Shown: positions 1 through 8,838 of the stretch, piece after piece
Position numbering within the stretch: the first letter of the stretch is position 1
How the letters are laid out: every line of letters begins with the position of its first letter
Source of the DNA: Rhizobium leguminosarum
GTDB taxonomy: Bacteria; Pseudomonadota; Alphaproteobacteria; Rhizobiales; Rhizobiaceae
DNA: 64,000 nucleotides
Direction: 5' to 3'
Assembly (NCBI RefSeq): GCF_001679785.1
Contig: NZ_CP016286.1
Coordinates: 1,922,001 to 1,986,000 of the forward strand
The notes under the pieces: generated by a model
Seen by the model: the letters and a program-made list of their open reading frames with translations, nothing else
Database searches by the model: none
What the model was told of the DNA's origin: nothing
Program-made: the position numbers and the translations under genes

Positions 1-1
1 G

Positions 2-568
2 GCGCTTGCCGCTTGCCTGGCAATGATCCAAGCCAATCTCCTTCTATCGACCTACGGAAAAACGTTCAACTTTTTCACGCAAATGGACGTGCTGCGCTTT
101 CCCCTCGGCGTGCTCACGGGCGTCGGCTTCATCGGCGGCGGAGTGATCCTGAGGCGCGGCGACACGATGACGGGCGTCACGACGGCCGCGACCATGTGGT
201 TCATGACCGTCGTCGGCCTCTGCTTCGGCGGCGGCCAGATCGTGACGGGGACGGTGGCTACCCTGGTGGCCTTCATCGTGTTGTCGCCGATGAAGCAACT
301 GGACACGTGGCTACGGTCCGAACGCAAGGCAACGCTCGTTATCTACTGTCCGAACTCCGGTATTCCCGATCTGTCGGATGTGCTTAGCCCTCTCGAATGC
401 AGCACGCTGTTCGGATCGCTGAAACGGACCGAGGACGGCCGCATCGGGGCGGCCTTCGAATTGCGCTGGCTCACGAAAGATCCAGACGCATCCGCCCGCG
501 CAATCCTGGCCGCCGTCTCCGAGTCGCACGACGTCGCGGAATTTTCCATACAATCGACGACGACCTGA
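2..568 (+). CDS. MgtC/SapB family membrane protein, C-terminal part
   Basis: The reading frame is open from the window edge, so the start is missing. It holds the conserved MgtC/SapB stretch GVGFIGGGVILR followed by a glycine-rich hydrophobic segment, with predicted membrane helices over about the first 90 visible residues. The C-terminal ~90 residues are soluble and resemble the small regulatory tail found in many MgtC-like proteins. MgtC relatives are inner-membrane proteins linked to growth at low magnesium and to acid or intracellular stress; the exact role here is not shown by the sequence. The next genes are small stress-type proteins on the other strand, so this gene converges on them. 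Confidence 0.85.
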   Translation, partial: ALAACLAMIQANLLLSTYGKTFNFFTQMDVLRFPLGVLTGVGFIGGGVILRRGDTMTGVTTAATMWFMTVVGLCFGGGQIVTGTVATLVAFIVLSPMKQLDTWLRSERKATLVIYCPNSGIPDLSDVLSPLECSTLFGSLKRTEDGRIGAAFELRWLTKDPDASARAILAAVSESHDVAEFSIQSTTT

Positions 569-593
569 GCCGGGGGCGCCATGATTTCGCCGT

Positions 594-779
594 CTATTTC
601 GAGGCGTGTTCCGGTTTGCCCTTTCTCTTGGTCGAGGCAAACTCTTCGAGCTGCTTTTCGCTCATGGACTCGACCATCTGCTTCGAAGCGCCCTTGAGCT
701 CCTTCTTCGGCGTCTCGCCGCGCTTTGCCGAGAGCGCGGCACCCGCAGCCTTTTGCTGGGCTTTCGACTTGGCTGGCAT
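594..779 (-). CDS. DUF3008 family small basic protein
   Basis: A 61-residue lysine- and alanine-rich protein starting MPAKSKAQQKAAGAALSAKR, which is the characteristic opening of the DUF3008 family. It has no membrane segment or signal peptide. Family members are common in rhizobia and are often found beside stress genes; no biochemical activity is known to me. It lies first in a minus-strand run of small proteins (DUF3008, DUF2945, DUF2171), consistent with a general-stress cluster, although the spacing of about 40 bases or more suggests separate or loosely coupled transcription. Confidence 0.8.
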   Translation of the reverse strand: MPAKSKAQQKAAGAALSAKRGETPKKELKGASKQMVESMSEKQLEEFASTKRKGKPEHASK

Positions 780-818
780 ATTCGATCTCCTTGTACCTGA
801 ATAAAGTGCCCGCGGTCG

Positions 819-1028
819 TCAGAGCTTCCTGAGTTCGTCGGGCTTGTGCGCGGCTCGCTTTCCCGATTTTTCGCTTTCGACGATATACTGCGGCTCTGCC
901 ACCGTGGCCTTCACTGTGTGACCCTTGATCTTCGTCTGGCTGGTCTGCTTCCTAATCACGCTGCCCTTGGTCTTTCCCTGGCTGGTATTCCAGCTGACCT
1001 CATCGCCCCTCTTCAATTGCTTCGACAT
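819..1028 (-). CDS. DUF2945 (hypervirulence-associated TUDOR domain) protein
   Basis: A small protein starting MSKQLKRGDEVSWNTSQGKT, matching the DUF2945/TUDOR-like family (a compact beta-barrel of about 60-70 residues). The start at 1028 is chosen over the in-frame ATG seven codons upstream because an AGGA ribosome site lies a suitable distance before it. The protein is basic and soluble. Family function is poorly defined. It sits between DUF3008 and DUF2171 genes on the same strand. Confidence 0.8.
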   Translation of the reverse strand: MSKQLKRGDEVSWNTSQGKTKGSVIRKQTSQTKIKGHTVKATVAEPQYIVESEKSGKRAAHKPDELRKL

Positions 1029-1144
1029 GGCGGGTTCCTTTAAAAGCATGATGCCGAAAAGCGTGAACGTTTTTGGGACGACGTCATGCCCTAATCATCC
1101 TGTTCGAAGGAGGCTGCGGCCCGCACGCCGCAGCCGACAGGCTG

Positions 1145-1378
1145 TCAGTTGATGGTAGCCCATTGGCTTCGGACATCTCTGGCGTTCTTCGACAGATGGA
1201 CGTGGGCATCCACGTGATCGACCCAATCGAGCGGGATCAAGTGGTGCTTTCCATCCCCCGAGTCGGTCTTCGTCAGTTTGATGCGGGTGGTGCCGTCGAG
1301 GTGATCGACCGTCCCGACATGGGTGCCGTCGGCAGCCCGAACTTCCATATGTTCACGAATCTGATCTGCGGAAATCAT
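1145..1378 (-). CDS. DUF2171 domain protein
   Basis: A 77-residue protein beginning MISADQIREHMEVRAADGTH, the typical DUF2171 start, followed by the VGTVDHLDGTTRIKLTK stretch that resembles a PRC-barrel-like fold. The start at 1378 is supported by a strong AAAGGAGG site directly upstream; the longer open frame to 1447 has no such support. These small proteins are common in rhizobial stress clusters, sometimes in several copies. No catalytic residues are visible. Function unknown. Confidence 0.85.
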   Translation of the reverse strand: MISADQIREHMEVRAADGTHVGTVDHLDGTTRIKLTKTDSGDGKHHLIPLDWVDHVDAHVHLSKNARDVRSQWATIN

Positions 1379-1459
1379 CGTTTCCTCCTTTGCATCATTG
1401 CCAGATACGAAGCGGCAACGAGGTGGAGCGGACTTGGTTCCAGACATCCGCGACCGTGT

Positions 1460-2416
1460 TCAATCAGCAGTCACGTCCCAATTGTCACCCGGGTTGAAAG
1501 TCCTGACACCAGCAGCTATTTTTTCAGTCTCCCGGCCCAGATCGGCCTGGTAGACCGTACCGTTTGCGTTGACTGCGAATGTGTGCACGCCGGTTTCGCC
1601 ATATCGGATCGGCCAGGCGATCAGTGCAAATCCAGCGATCATATTGCCGTTGATCACATAATCGAACTCTCCACCCGCGATATTCGGCCCTTGGCCGTCG
1701 ATGATTCTGTAGCGATAGCCGTAGTAGCCCTCGCCGGCCTTGGCCTTATCAAGCGCCGCATTGTCTTCGAGAGCGTTGCCCGCCGGGCTATCTCCCTCGC
1801 CGAGATCAGGCGACCAATAGAGACCGTCAGTTTTGCCGTCGCCGCTGATCAGTTTCTGGGCATATTCCAGAACGCCGTCATCATCGTGGTCGGCGGAAGA
1901 ATATTCCTTTTGGGCATCGACATAGGCCTTCATCGTGTCGATGGTCTGCAATTCGTTCTCGCCGACGCGACGATTGATGATCTCCTCGAACCCGGCATAG
2001 GTGTCGAAACCCCATTTGCCATCGTCGCCCTTCACGATCGGAAATGGTAGCGGCCACATTTTGTCGCCGATCTCGATGATCTTGCGGCCATCGACGTCCT
2101 TCACCACGACCTTCTTCTGTGTGCCCTCCCGGATTTGTGCATAAGTGTCCATCACCCCTTCGCCTGCCTTTGCTTTTGCTGCATCGATGCCGAGCAGCGC
2201 CGCGAACTTGTCGAAATCGTCCGCCGCCAGCGCCGCCTTGAAGGCGTCAACAGCTTGTTCCGGCATCTCGAATACGGGCGGATCGCTCTGCGAGGCAAAG
2301 CCCGAGATGACGGTCGCATCGGATGGCTCTGCTGCAGATGCCGGAACCGGATTGGTGGCGAGAGCCGCAAAAGCGAACACCGAACCCAGAAGCATGTTTC
2401 TGACTGAGTTGGTCAT
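1460..2416 (-). CDS. DUF2950 domain secreted protein
   Basis: A 318-residue exported protein. Residues 1-29 form a signal peptide ending near ASA-AEP. The body matches DUF2950, with features such as GYYGYRYRIIDGQGPNIAGG and the terminal half carrying FALIAWPIRYGETGVHTFAV. DUF2950 genes commonly sit next to DUF3300 genes, as here (DUF3300 ends the other side of a 20-base gap on the same strand), suggesting one operon with DUF3300 first. The pair is periplasmic or surface-exposed. Its biochemical role is unknown. Confidence 0.9.
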   Translation of the reverse strand: MTNSVRNMLLGSVFAFAALATNPVPASAAEPSDATVISGFASQSDPPVFEMPEQAVDAFKAALAADDFDKFAALLGIDAAKAKAGEGVMDTYAQIREGTQKKVVVKDVDGRKIIEIGDKMWPLPFPIVKGDDGKWGFDTYAGFEEIINRRVGENELQTIDTMKAYVDAQKEYSSADHDDDGVLEYAQKLISGDGKTDGLYWSPDLGEGDSPAGNALEDNAALDKAKAGEGYYGYRYRIIDGQGPNIAGGEFDYVINGNMIAGFALIAWPIRYGETGVHTFAVNANGTVYQADLGRETEKIAAGVRTFNPGDNWDVTAD

Positions 2417-2436
2417 GACTTTCCTCCTTCTTCCGG

Positions 2437-3801
2437 TTATCGACGACGGCCGCCGCCACCACCGCCGCGGCGGATTTCTCCACCACCGCCGCGATTGCCG
2501 CCGGCCATGGCCTGTCTGCCGCGGTTGGACTGCATCTCAGCGCGCCTGCCGCTGTCGACCTGACCGAGGGCCGACGGCTTTTTCGGCCGGCTGTCGACCC
2601 GGGCCGCAGGCTTCGGCTTTGCGACCGGGCGTTTGGCGTTGACCCCGGGCCTTGCGTTTTCGGCAGCCCTGTTCGGCGTCCTTGCCTCGGGCCTGCGGTT
2701 CTGCGCAGCCTGCGCGCCCTTCCCGCTCCCGGGAGCCACTCCCGTATTGCCTGCCTTGTTGCGCGTAGCATTGACCCTGTCCGCATCGATCTTGCTCTTG
2801 CGGACATCGTTGACACTGACTTTGCCTGGCTGGTCGCGGACCGTGTTCGCACGGTCTTTGCCTCTTGCTCCGACCCTGTTGTTGCCGTTCGCCTCGATAC
2901 TGGTCCGGAAGGAGCTGCGGTCGATCTTGTTGAACTGCGCGCTGTCGAAACCGATCTTGCTGCGGTCGACCTTCTTCCAGTCGACGTCGTTGATATTCAC
3001 TTTGCCGTTGATGTTGTTGAAGCAGTTGTTGCAGTCGATATCGACGTTGCCGTTCCAGCGCCCGCCCCATACACCCCAGCGGTTCCAGTCGACGGCAGCC
3101 GCCCACACTGCTCCCGTCACCACGCCGGCAAAAAAGGTGGCGGTCGGATAGTAGTAGTTCGGATAGGGCTCTGAATAGTAGCCGATAGGCGCGGCCACAT
3201 AGTTTGGTTCATACAGCATCTCCGGCGCGTATTGCGGAACGTAGATCTTGTCGGGACTGGCGGAGACGATCACCACATTGTCGTTCTCCTGGCTGACCTT
3301 GATCTTGTCGTCGGTCTTGATGATGCCGTCGGCGACCGCTTTGTCGCGCAGTTGCTGTATCGCGATTAGAACGTCCTTCTGCTGGTAGGAGAGCGCCTCT
3401 CCGAGCGACTGCGTCCAGTCCAGATCGTCGCTCATCATCGTGACGATCTGGGGATAGTTCAGCAGCGATACGATGCTGCCGTCCCACGTCGTCTTCGGCT
3501 TGAGCTCGGGCTGCTTCTTCAAGGTTTCGAGAAACCGGGCTGCTTCCACGACCTGCAGCGGATAGAGCGACGCCGATGTGACGAGCGCGACCAGTTCGTC
3601 CGGATAAAGTGCAATCCGCGCCACCAGGATTTCGAGTTCGTCCTCACTCAGCGGCGCCGGCGCGTTGTCTTCCGTCGCGACGGGACTGGAAGCGGCAGGC
3701 TCCTGGGCGGCGGCGGTCGGCATCAGATGTGGCGAAAATGGAAACTCTGCAAAAGGCAGGAACAGGCCCGTGGCGAGTAACAATGCATGAGGTCTAGCCA
3801 T
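2437..3801 (-). CDS. DUF3300 domain secreted protein with RG-rich tail
   Basis: A 454-residue exported protein with a signal peptide of about 32 residues. The N-terminal half (roughly 55-260) is DUF3300, including the motif LVARIALYPDELVALVTSASLYPLQ and the YVPQYAPEMLYEPNY stretch. The C-terminal half is basic and low in complexity, rich in N, R, K and P, ending in a glycine-arginine tail. It lies just upstream of the DUF2950 gene and probably forms an operon with it. About 240 bases separate it from the efflux genes beyond, with no clear gene between. Function unknown; an envelope role is inferred from export. Confidence 0.9.
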   Translation of the reverse strand: MARPHALLLATGLFLPFAEFPFSPHLMPTAAAQEPAASSPVATEDNAPAPLSEDELEILVARIALYPDELVALVTSASLYPLQVVEAARFLETLKKQPELKPKTTWDGSIVSLLNYPQIVTMMSDDLDWTQSLGEALSYQQKDVLIAIQQLRDKAVADGIIKTDDKIKVSQENDNVVIVSASPDKIYVPQYAPEMLYEPNYVAAPIGYYSEPYPNYYYPTATFFAGVVTGAVWAAAVDWNRWGVWGGRWNGNVDIDCNNCFNNINGKVNINDVDWKKVDRSKIGFDSAQFNKIDRSSFRTSIEANGNNRVGARGKDRANTVRDQPGKVSVNDVRKSKIDADRVNATRNKAGNTGVAPGSGKGAQAAQNRRPEARTPNRAAENARPGVNAKRPVAKPKPAARVDSRPKKPSALGQVDSGRRAEMQSNRGRQAMAGGNRGGGGEIRRGGGGGGRRR

Positions 3802-4043
3802 CTCAAATCCTCCTTGCGGTCAGACATGGTGTGTAGGCTGTCGGCTGCCATATATTCGATTGCTCTTATATTCTATCCTATGGCGAGGAATTAACAGCAA
3901 AAACGTCACGCGCGTCGTTCTTACATCAGCCTCTCCGTCAAGAACGGCCGATCCGGAGCGCCATTCCCACACTACCGCGGCTGCTCGATGCACGCAGGGA
4001 GGCGAGATTGCCAACCGGTCGATCTGTTGCGGCGAACGGATGG

Positions 4044-5069
4044 TCATGCCGATATCCTCTTCGTTTCCCTCGTTCGCGGCCACAGGATGACGGCAAACAG
4101 CAGCGCGTAGATCAAGGCCACTGCGACATAGACAATGCGGGTGGCGAAAGATTCTGCAGCACTCCCCGGCAGAGGCGACACCCCGAGGCCGAAGAGGATC
4201 AGGAAGGTTGTCAGGGCGCCGGCAAATACCGGTGCGTCCTTCGACCGGGCGGCCGCGCGCCCTCCGATGAAGAGGACCACGACGAGAACGATGAGGAAGA
4301 TCGAGAGAAGATTGGGGCGCAGCGATAGCGCGGCATAGGCAATGGAGGCAAGCATACCGCCGAAGAGGTTGACGAGCACGAGCCCGATCGCCACTCGTGC
4401 GCTCGCGGCAACGTCGAGCTGCCCGAGCAGCGACGCCACGGTGATCGGAATGACCACCGCAACGGTCAGGTTGTCGCTCGTCAGGCAGATCACGACGGAG
4501 CCCAGAAGGATGACCGTGTTTGCCAGCGCCCGCCCCAGGGCCGGCGGCCGCTCGTCGATCCGCGCCTCGACCTCACGGGAGAACGGCTCGGGAAAGACCG
4601 CATAAGCGAGCCACATCAGAACCGTGCCCGACAACACCCCGGCGACCAGGATGGATAGGATGGAATTGGCGAGTTCCTTGTTCAGGATGCCGAGCAGAGG
4701 CACGATGATCGAAACGACGAGCACGAGAAAGACAGCCGCTCCTCCCTTTCCCGTCGACTGCGCGGCAAAGCACGCGAAATAGGTCAGTCCCAGGATCAGC
4801 AGAAAGGGCGCCGGACGGTCGCCGAGCACGTTGGTCAGAACCATCATTCCGATCCCGGCGATCAGGATGACCATCGCCGCGCCGACGGTCTTGCCGAGCG
4901 GCATGGGCCGCGAACTTCCGAGCAGAAACTGGGCGGCAAAGAGCGGGCCGAGGAAAGGTACGATGGCCCCGACATAGACTGCGAACGTGAAGCCGATGGA
5001 GACTGCGAACGCAACTCGAAGCCCCTTGCGTTTCTGCTCCTCGACCGCGGGGCTCCTCTCAGCTGACAT
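4044..5069 (-). CDS. DUF2955/FUSC-like inner-membrane transport protein
   Basis: A 341-residue polytopic membrane protein with about ten hydrophobic segments, arranged as two clusters separated by a cytosolic stretch around residues 165-185. It matches the DUF2955 group, which resembles FUSC/aromatic acid exporter membrane units. Its start overlaps the end of the upstream HlyD-type gene by 11 bases, so the two are translationally coupled. Such pairs form two-part exporters in which the HlyD subunit spans the periplasm. The substrate is unknown. Confidence 0.85.
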   Translation of the reverse strand: MSAERSPAVEEQKRKGLRVAFAVSIGFTFAVYVGAIVPFLGPLFAAQFLLGSSRPMPLGKTVGAAMVILIAGIGMMVLTNVLGDRPAPFLLILGLTYFACFAAQSTGKGGAAVFLVLVVSIIVPLLGILNKELANSILSILVAGVLSGTVLMWLAYAVFPEPFSREVEARIDERPPALGRALANTVILLGSVVICLTSDNLTVAVVIPITVASLLGQLDVAASARVAIGLVLVNLFGGMLASIAYAALSLRPNLLSIFLIVLVVVLFIGGRAAARSKDAPVFAGALTTFLILFGLGVSPLPGSAAESFATRIVYVAVALIYALLFAVILWPRTRETKRISA

Positions 5070-6165
5070 AGGTCAGCACCGACATGATGCGGATCCAGAG
5101 CGAGCCCCAGGCATTGGTGACGGGGTTGTCGCCGGTGTAGATGACGACGGTCGCCTGTGAGCCGTAGCGCACGCCGCCCTTCGGCCTCTGCGCCTCGTCG
5201 ATGATGAGCCGGACCGGAAAGCGCTGTGCCTCCTGGACCCAGCCGCTGTCGTTTCGGATCGTCGGCAATCCGGTGCTCGGGTCCGTGCTGCCTTGCGATA
5301 CGCCAAACCCGACGCTCTCGACCGTTGCCGGAAACAGCCGGCCGGGAAGCGCGTCGAAGAGAATGTCCGCTCTGTTGCCGACAGCGACCTTCTCCAGGCT
5401 GTTCTCCTTGAAGGCCGCGTTGATCCAGATGGTGCCGGCGTCGATGAAGGTCATGGCCGACTGGCCGGCCGAGACCACCTTGCCGATGGTGAGCTGAAGG
5501 TTGGTGACCACACCGGCTGACGGTGCCCGCACCGTCGTCCGCACCAGATCGAGCTGTGCCTTCTCCAGTCCGGCAAGGGCTGCCCGCAACTGCGGATTGT
5601 TGTTGCCGGCCGGGCCGAGCTGCTCTTTTGCCTTGGCAAGGTCGGCCTGCGCCCCCGAGACGGAGGCTTCCGCCTGGTCATAGGCCGACTTGGCCGCATC
5701 GAACCTGGCCCTGGAAAAGACGCCGCGTTTCACGAGCTCGGTTGCCCGGGCAAACTGGTCGCGCAGATTGTCTCTGTCGGCCTGCACCTGAACGAGCTTG
5801 GCCTGTGCGGCATCGACGGTCGCAGTCGATGCCCCGATCGACTGGCCGACGCTCGCGAGCGCTGCTTCGGCTTCGTTGACGGCGAGTTCATAACGCTCGG
5901 GATCGATACGAAAGAGAACCTGATCGGCCTCGACCCGCGAATTGTCGGTGACGCCGACTTCGATGACCCGACCGGTGACTTCGGGGGCGATGCCGACGAT
6001 ATAGGCCTGGACCTGAGCCTGTGAGGTCGACGGCGTGCGCCGCTCCATGAAGATGGAGAGGACGAACAGGGCGAGCGCCAGCAGGACGACGATGAGCGCT
6101 ATCCTGCGGAGTGGATTCCGAGGCGTTGGGGAAATGGCTGGCTCGTCCAAGTTTTCGGAAACCAC
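5059..6165 (-). CDS. HlyD/EmrA-type membrane fusion protein
   Basis: A 368-residue periplasmic adaptor anchored by one N-terminal transmembrane helix (about residues 24-42). It carries the first biotinyl-lipoyl half (AYIVGIAPEVTGRVIEVGVTDN), a long coiled-coil hairpin (about 85-205) and the second lipoyl half (TTVRAPSAGVVTNLQL). This is the normal layout and length for EmrA-like adaptors. It is the first gene of a two-gene operon with the DUF2955 protein. A GTATGTTAC-type palindrome lies about 95 bases upstream of the start and may be the binding site of the neighbouring CadC-like regulator. Confidence 0.9.
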   Translation of the reverse strand: MVSENLDEPAISPTPRNPLRRIALIVVLLALALFVLSIFMERRTPSTSQAQVQAYIVGIAPEVTGRVIEVGVTDNSRVEADQVLFRIDPERYELAVNEAEAALASVGQSIGASTATVDAAQAKLVQVQADRDNLRDQFARATELVKRGVFSRARFDAAKSAYDQAEASVSGAQADLAKAKEQLGPAGNNNPQLRAALAGLEKAQLDLVRTTVRAPSAGVVTNLQLTIGKVVSAGQSAMTFIDAGTIWINAAFKENSLEKVAVGNRADILFDALPGRLFPATVESVGFGVSQGSTDPSTGLPTIRNDSGWVQEAQRFPVRLIIDEAQRPKGGVRYGSQATVVIYTGDNPVTNAWGSLWIRIMSVLTYVS

Positions 6166-6260
6166 GGCAATATCCTTCGAAGGCGTTTCGTTTCGTGGAA
6201 GCGCAAAGTTTCAACGCCGGACGTTTGTCGCGATGGTCGTTACCGGGCGATGGAACGCAA

Positions 6261-6279
6261 GTAGGTAACCGTAACATAC
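6261..6279. promoter_or_regulatory. Imperfect palindrome, candidate operator upstream of the efflux pair
   Basis: The sequence GTAGGTAACCGTAACATAC has the same right half and centre as the perfect palindrome at 6661-6679, with two mismatches in nine in the left half. It lies between the efflux operon start (6165) and the end of the small gene at 6318. Recurrence of an identical CCGTAACATAC core at three intergenic sites around the regulator gene suggests one DNA-binding protein. The binding protein is inferred, not shown. Confidence 0.5.
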
Positions 6280-6317
6280 GCCTCGCGATGGCTTGCCGCG
6301 GGCTTAGTCTGGCCTCG

Positions 6318-6575
6318 TCAGCGAGCGGTTCGCGATACCGAGGCGTCAAGCGCGCCTTCTATCTCCTTGGAGAGTTCTGCGATCAGTTCCTGGTATTCGA
6401 CGACGCGCTCGTCGCGTTTCGGATCGGTTGAGACGTTCCATTTCTGCAGCGCCGATTGGGCGTCGGCAAAGTCCCTGCATATTTCCCGAAAATCCTCACT
6501 GCGGGCAGAGAGATCGTCGATCGCCTTGATCCTGGCTGGAAACTGCCGACGGACTGCGGTCACGCCTTCGTCCAT
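6318..6575 (-). CDS. Small hypothetical helical protein
   Basis: An 85-residue soluble, mostly helical and acidic-basic mixed protein starting MDEGVTAVRRQFPARIKAID. I do not recognise a family. It has no signal peptide, membrane segment or cysteine. It is transcribed away from the CadC-like regulator and toward the efflux operon, with candidate operators on both sides (6261-6279 and 6661-6679), so it could belong to the same regulon. Coding is supported by open frame and codon pattern like the neighbours, but it may also be a chance ORF. Confidence 0.5.
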   Translation of the reverse strand: MDEGVTAVRRQFPARIKAIDDLSARSEDFREICRDFADAQSALQKWNVSTDPKRDERVVEYQELIAELSKEIEGALDASVSRTAR

Positions 6576-6660
6576 GGTCCACTCCTTACCGGCATTCGAG
6601 ACGTCGCCACTGCAACGTGTGCCAGATCCCGATCTTCATGGACGATGATCGGTTCGTGGA

Positions 6661-6679
6661 GTATGTTACCGTAACATAC
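6661..6679. promoter_or_regulatory. Perfect 19-base palindrome, candidate autoregulatory operator
   Basis: GTATGTTAC-C-GTAACATAC is a perfect inverted repeat with nine-base arms around a single central base. It lies 43 bases before the chosen ATG of the regulator (6722) and 86 bases from the start of the divergent small gene (6575), a position suited to controlling both. Related sites are at 6261-6279 and 8554-8564. Confidence 0.6.
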
Positions 6680-6721
6680 GGTCTGGCAGTGATGTGGCTC
6701 CACGGGGGATTGGGGACAGAC

Positions 6722-8539
6722 ATGCAGACATCGATACCGGCAGAGGGGTCTGCTGCACCCATTTCTTCAAGGCCGGCGCCTCAAGCCGATGATATCAGCG
6801 AGCAACTGGAACGTGTCGTCTCCAGCCCTGAATTTCCAGGCGTCGGTCGCGCGGCTGCGTTTCTCCGCTATGTCGTCTCGGAAACCCTCGATGGTCGGGG
6901 CAACCGGATCAAAGCCTATTCGATCGCGATCGAGGTGTTCGGCCGGGATCCAGGCTTCACCCAGGACGATCCAGTGGTCAGGATCGAGGCCGGACGGCTG
7001 CGGCGGTCGCTCGAGCGCTATTATCTCGTCGCCGGGCAGCATGACCCGGTCAGGATCGACATTCCCAAAGGCGGGTATGTTCCAACCTTCGCCTGGTCCT
7101 GTCCGGCATCAGTCGACATTGGAGACGAAGACGCTGGCGAAACCTCACCCTCTGAGGTCCGTCCCGGACGCTGGTGGCCTGCAAGGCGGGTCTTGTTGCC
7201 GGGTGCTGCTGCGTTCGCTGCAGCGGCTATTTCGCTCTATTGGATCGGGACGCGATCTGCTCCGTCGCCCGAACGCGTTGCAAGCCTGTCGCCCGATCGG
7301 CCTGCCCTCGTGGTGGCTCCCTTTGCCAATCTCGGCGAAGGGCCGGAGGCGCAGCTCTACACGGCCGGCCTGACCGAGGAGCTGATGACCATCCTGCCAC
7401 GGTTCAAGGAGATCAAGGTCTTCGGCCGCGAGACGTCCAAGTCCCTCCCCGCGGATGTGGGCGCATCGGAGGTCCGGGCCGAATTCGGCGCACGTTATCT
7501 CCTTGCCGGCGGGGTACGCACGTCGGGCAAGCGCCTTCGCGTGACGGCGAGGCTGCTCGATACGTCGGACGGCGAAATCCTCTGGTCGGAGAACTATGAC
7601 AATGATCTCGCATCGGGAGACCTGTTTGCGATCCAGACGGATGTCGCCAGAAAGGTCGCGACCGCCATCGCCCAGCCCTACGGGGTCATGGCACAGATCG
7701 ACTCCGCCGGTCCGCCGCCTGATGATCTCGGAGCGTATGAGTGTACGTTGCGCTTCTATGCCTATCGTTCGGAACTGAGCGCGGAAGCGCATGCGCGCGT
7801 CCGGGATTGCCTCGAGGCCGCGCTCGCGCTGTTTCCGAGCTATGCGACCGCCTGGGCGATGCTGTCGATCGTCTATCTCGATGAGGACCGCTACAAGTTC
7901 AACCCGACACTAGGCCAGGACACAGCCATACAGCGTGCACTCCATGCCGCCAGGCGCGCAACCCAGATTGATCCAACCAATACGCGTGGGCTCCAGGCGC
8001 TGATGACGGCGCTGTTCTTCGACCGGCAGCTCGCTGAGTCGCTTCGTGTGGGCGAGCAAGCGCTCGCCACCAACCCCAACGACACCGAACTGATGGGCGA
8101 GTTCGGAACCCGGCTTGCGATCGCTGGCCAGTGGCAACGTGGAGCAAGCCTGCTGGACGAGGCCATCGCGCTCAATCCAGGCAGCGGCGGCTTCTACCAC
8201 GGAACGCGAGCCCTGGCCGCCTATATGCTCCGCGACAACCAGACCGCCGTGCTGGAGATCAGACAGGCGAACATGCAGAAGTTCCCTCTCTTCCATGTTG
8301 TCGCCGCCATCATCTACGCAGAGGCTGGCATGATGGACGACGCCCGCCGGGAAGGACAGGTGTTCGTCAGCATGCGACCTGACTTCCTGCCGAACATTGT
8401 AACGGAACTCGCAATGCGCAACATGCAGCCCGAAGATCGCGATCGTCTGATCGAAGGACTTCGCAAGGCGGGGATGACGGTGCCTGATCCCGATGCAATC
8501 GCGTCGACCGCCGCCACCTCGGACCTGCAACCCCGCTGA
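6722..8539 (+). CDS. CadC-like membrane-anchored regulator with TolB-like and TPR domains
   Basis: A protein of about 605 residues. The N-terminal ~110 residues resemble the winged-helix-like domain seen in many rhizobial adenylate-cyclase-like and CadC-like proteins (VIRIEAGRLRRSLERYY, then IPKGGYVPTF). One transmembrane segment follows (about 154-173), then a TolB-like stretch (VVAPFANLGEGPEAQLYTAG) and a run of TPR helices to the end. The start at 6722 is preferred over the upstream in-frame start at 6617 because that longer version would translate through the operator palindrome. The ligand is unknown. Likely controls itself and the adjacent efflux genes; this is inference from shared palindromes. 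Confidence 0.75.
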   Translation: MQTSIPAEGSAAPISSRPAPQADDISEQLERVVSSPEFPGVGRAAAFLRYVVSETLDGRGNRIKAYSIAIEVFGRDPGFTQDDPVVRIEAGRLRRSLERYYLVAGQHDPVRIDIPKGGYVPTFAWSCPASVDIGDEDAGETSPSEVRPGRWWPARRVLLPGAAAFAAAAISLYWIGTRSAPSPERVASLSPDRPALVVAPFANLGEGPEAQLYTAGLTEELMTILPRFKEIKVFGRETSKSLPADVGASEVRAEFGARYLLAGGVRTSGKRLRVTARLLDTSDGEILWSENYDNDLASGDLFAIQTDVARKVATAIAQPYGVMAQIDSAGPPPDDLGAYECTLRFYAYRSELSAEAHARVRDCLEAALALFPSYATAWAMLSIVYLDEDRYKFNPTLGQDTAIQRALHAARRATQIDPTNTRGLQALMTALFFDRQLAESLRVGEQALATNPNDTELMGEFGTRLAIAGQWQRGASLLDEAIALNPGSGGFYHGTRALAAYMLRDNQTAVLEIRQANMQKFPLFHVVAAIIYAEAGMMDDARREGQVFVSMRPDFLPNIVTELAMRNMQPEDRDRLIEGLRKAGMTVPDPDAIASTAATSDLQPR

Positions 8540-8553
8540 TACTGTCTTCCCGA

Positions 8554-8564
8554 CCGTAACATAC
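8554..8564. promoter_or_regulatory. Half-site CCGTAACATAC downstream of the regulator
   Basis: The 11-base core CCGTAACATAC, shared with the sites at 6261-6279 and 6661-6679, lies just after the regulator stop codon and before the lipoprotein gene. The left arm is not conserved, so this is at best a half operator. Confidence 0.35.
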
Positions 8565-8732
8565 CCGATCATACGGGCACGCCATCTCGTCTTCGCATAG
8601 TCTGACCTCAGTGCGGACTTCGACCGCCGCGGCGTGCGGCGTCGAGGCCTGTACGAACTTGACAGGGCTATGAGGAACGCCAGTGAGCACAGCAAAATGT
8701 CTTGACGGCCGAATTCAACCAAGCCTTTCCCT

Positions 8733-8834
8733 AGCGCAATTCCAGCAAAAGTGCGCAGCGGTTTTGCGTCCGGAATTGCGTGAAAACAAAAAGACAGAGC
8801 ATTTCCGTGGCTCGGAGAAACCAGGAAATGCTCT
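8733..8834. repeat. Dispersed rhizobial intergenic repeat with two hairpins
   Basis: The segment starts AGCGCAATTCC, carries the complementary GGAATTGCG about 35 bases later, and ends with AGAGCATTTCC paired to GGAAATGCTCT. I recognise this as a repeat type widespread between genes in Rhizobium, Agrobacterium and Sinorhizobium. It is read in frame by the open frame that precedes the lipoprotein gene, which affects the choice of start there. Only this copy was noticed in the window. Confidence 0.7.
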
Positions 8835-8838
8835 GGGT

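Noticed and set aside
1073..2050. Long plus-strand ORF of 325 codons
   Set aside because: It lies opposite the DUF2171 and DUF2950 genes, matches no family, and is expected in GC-rich DNA.
3820..4083. Small minus-strand ORF before the DUF3300 gene
   Set aside because: It overlaps the end of the DUF2955 gene, has no ribosome site or family, and codon use unlike the neighbours.
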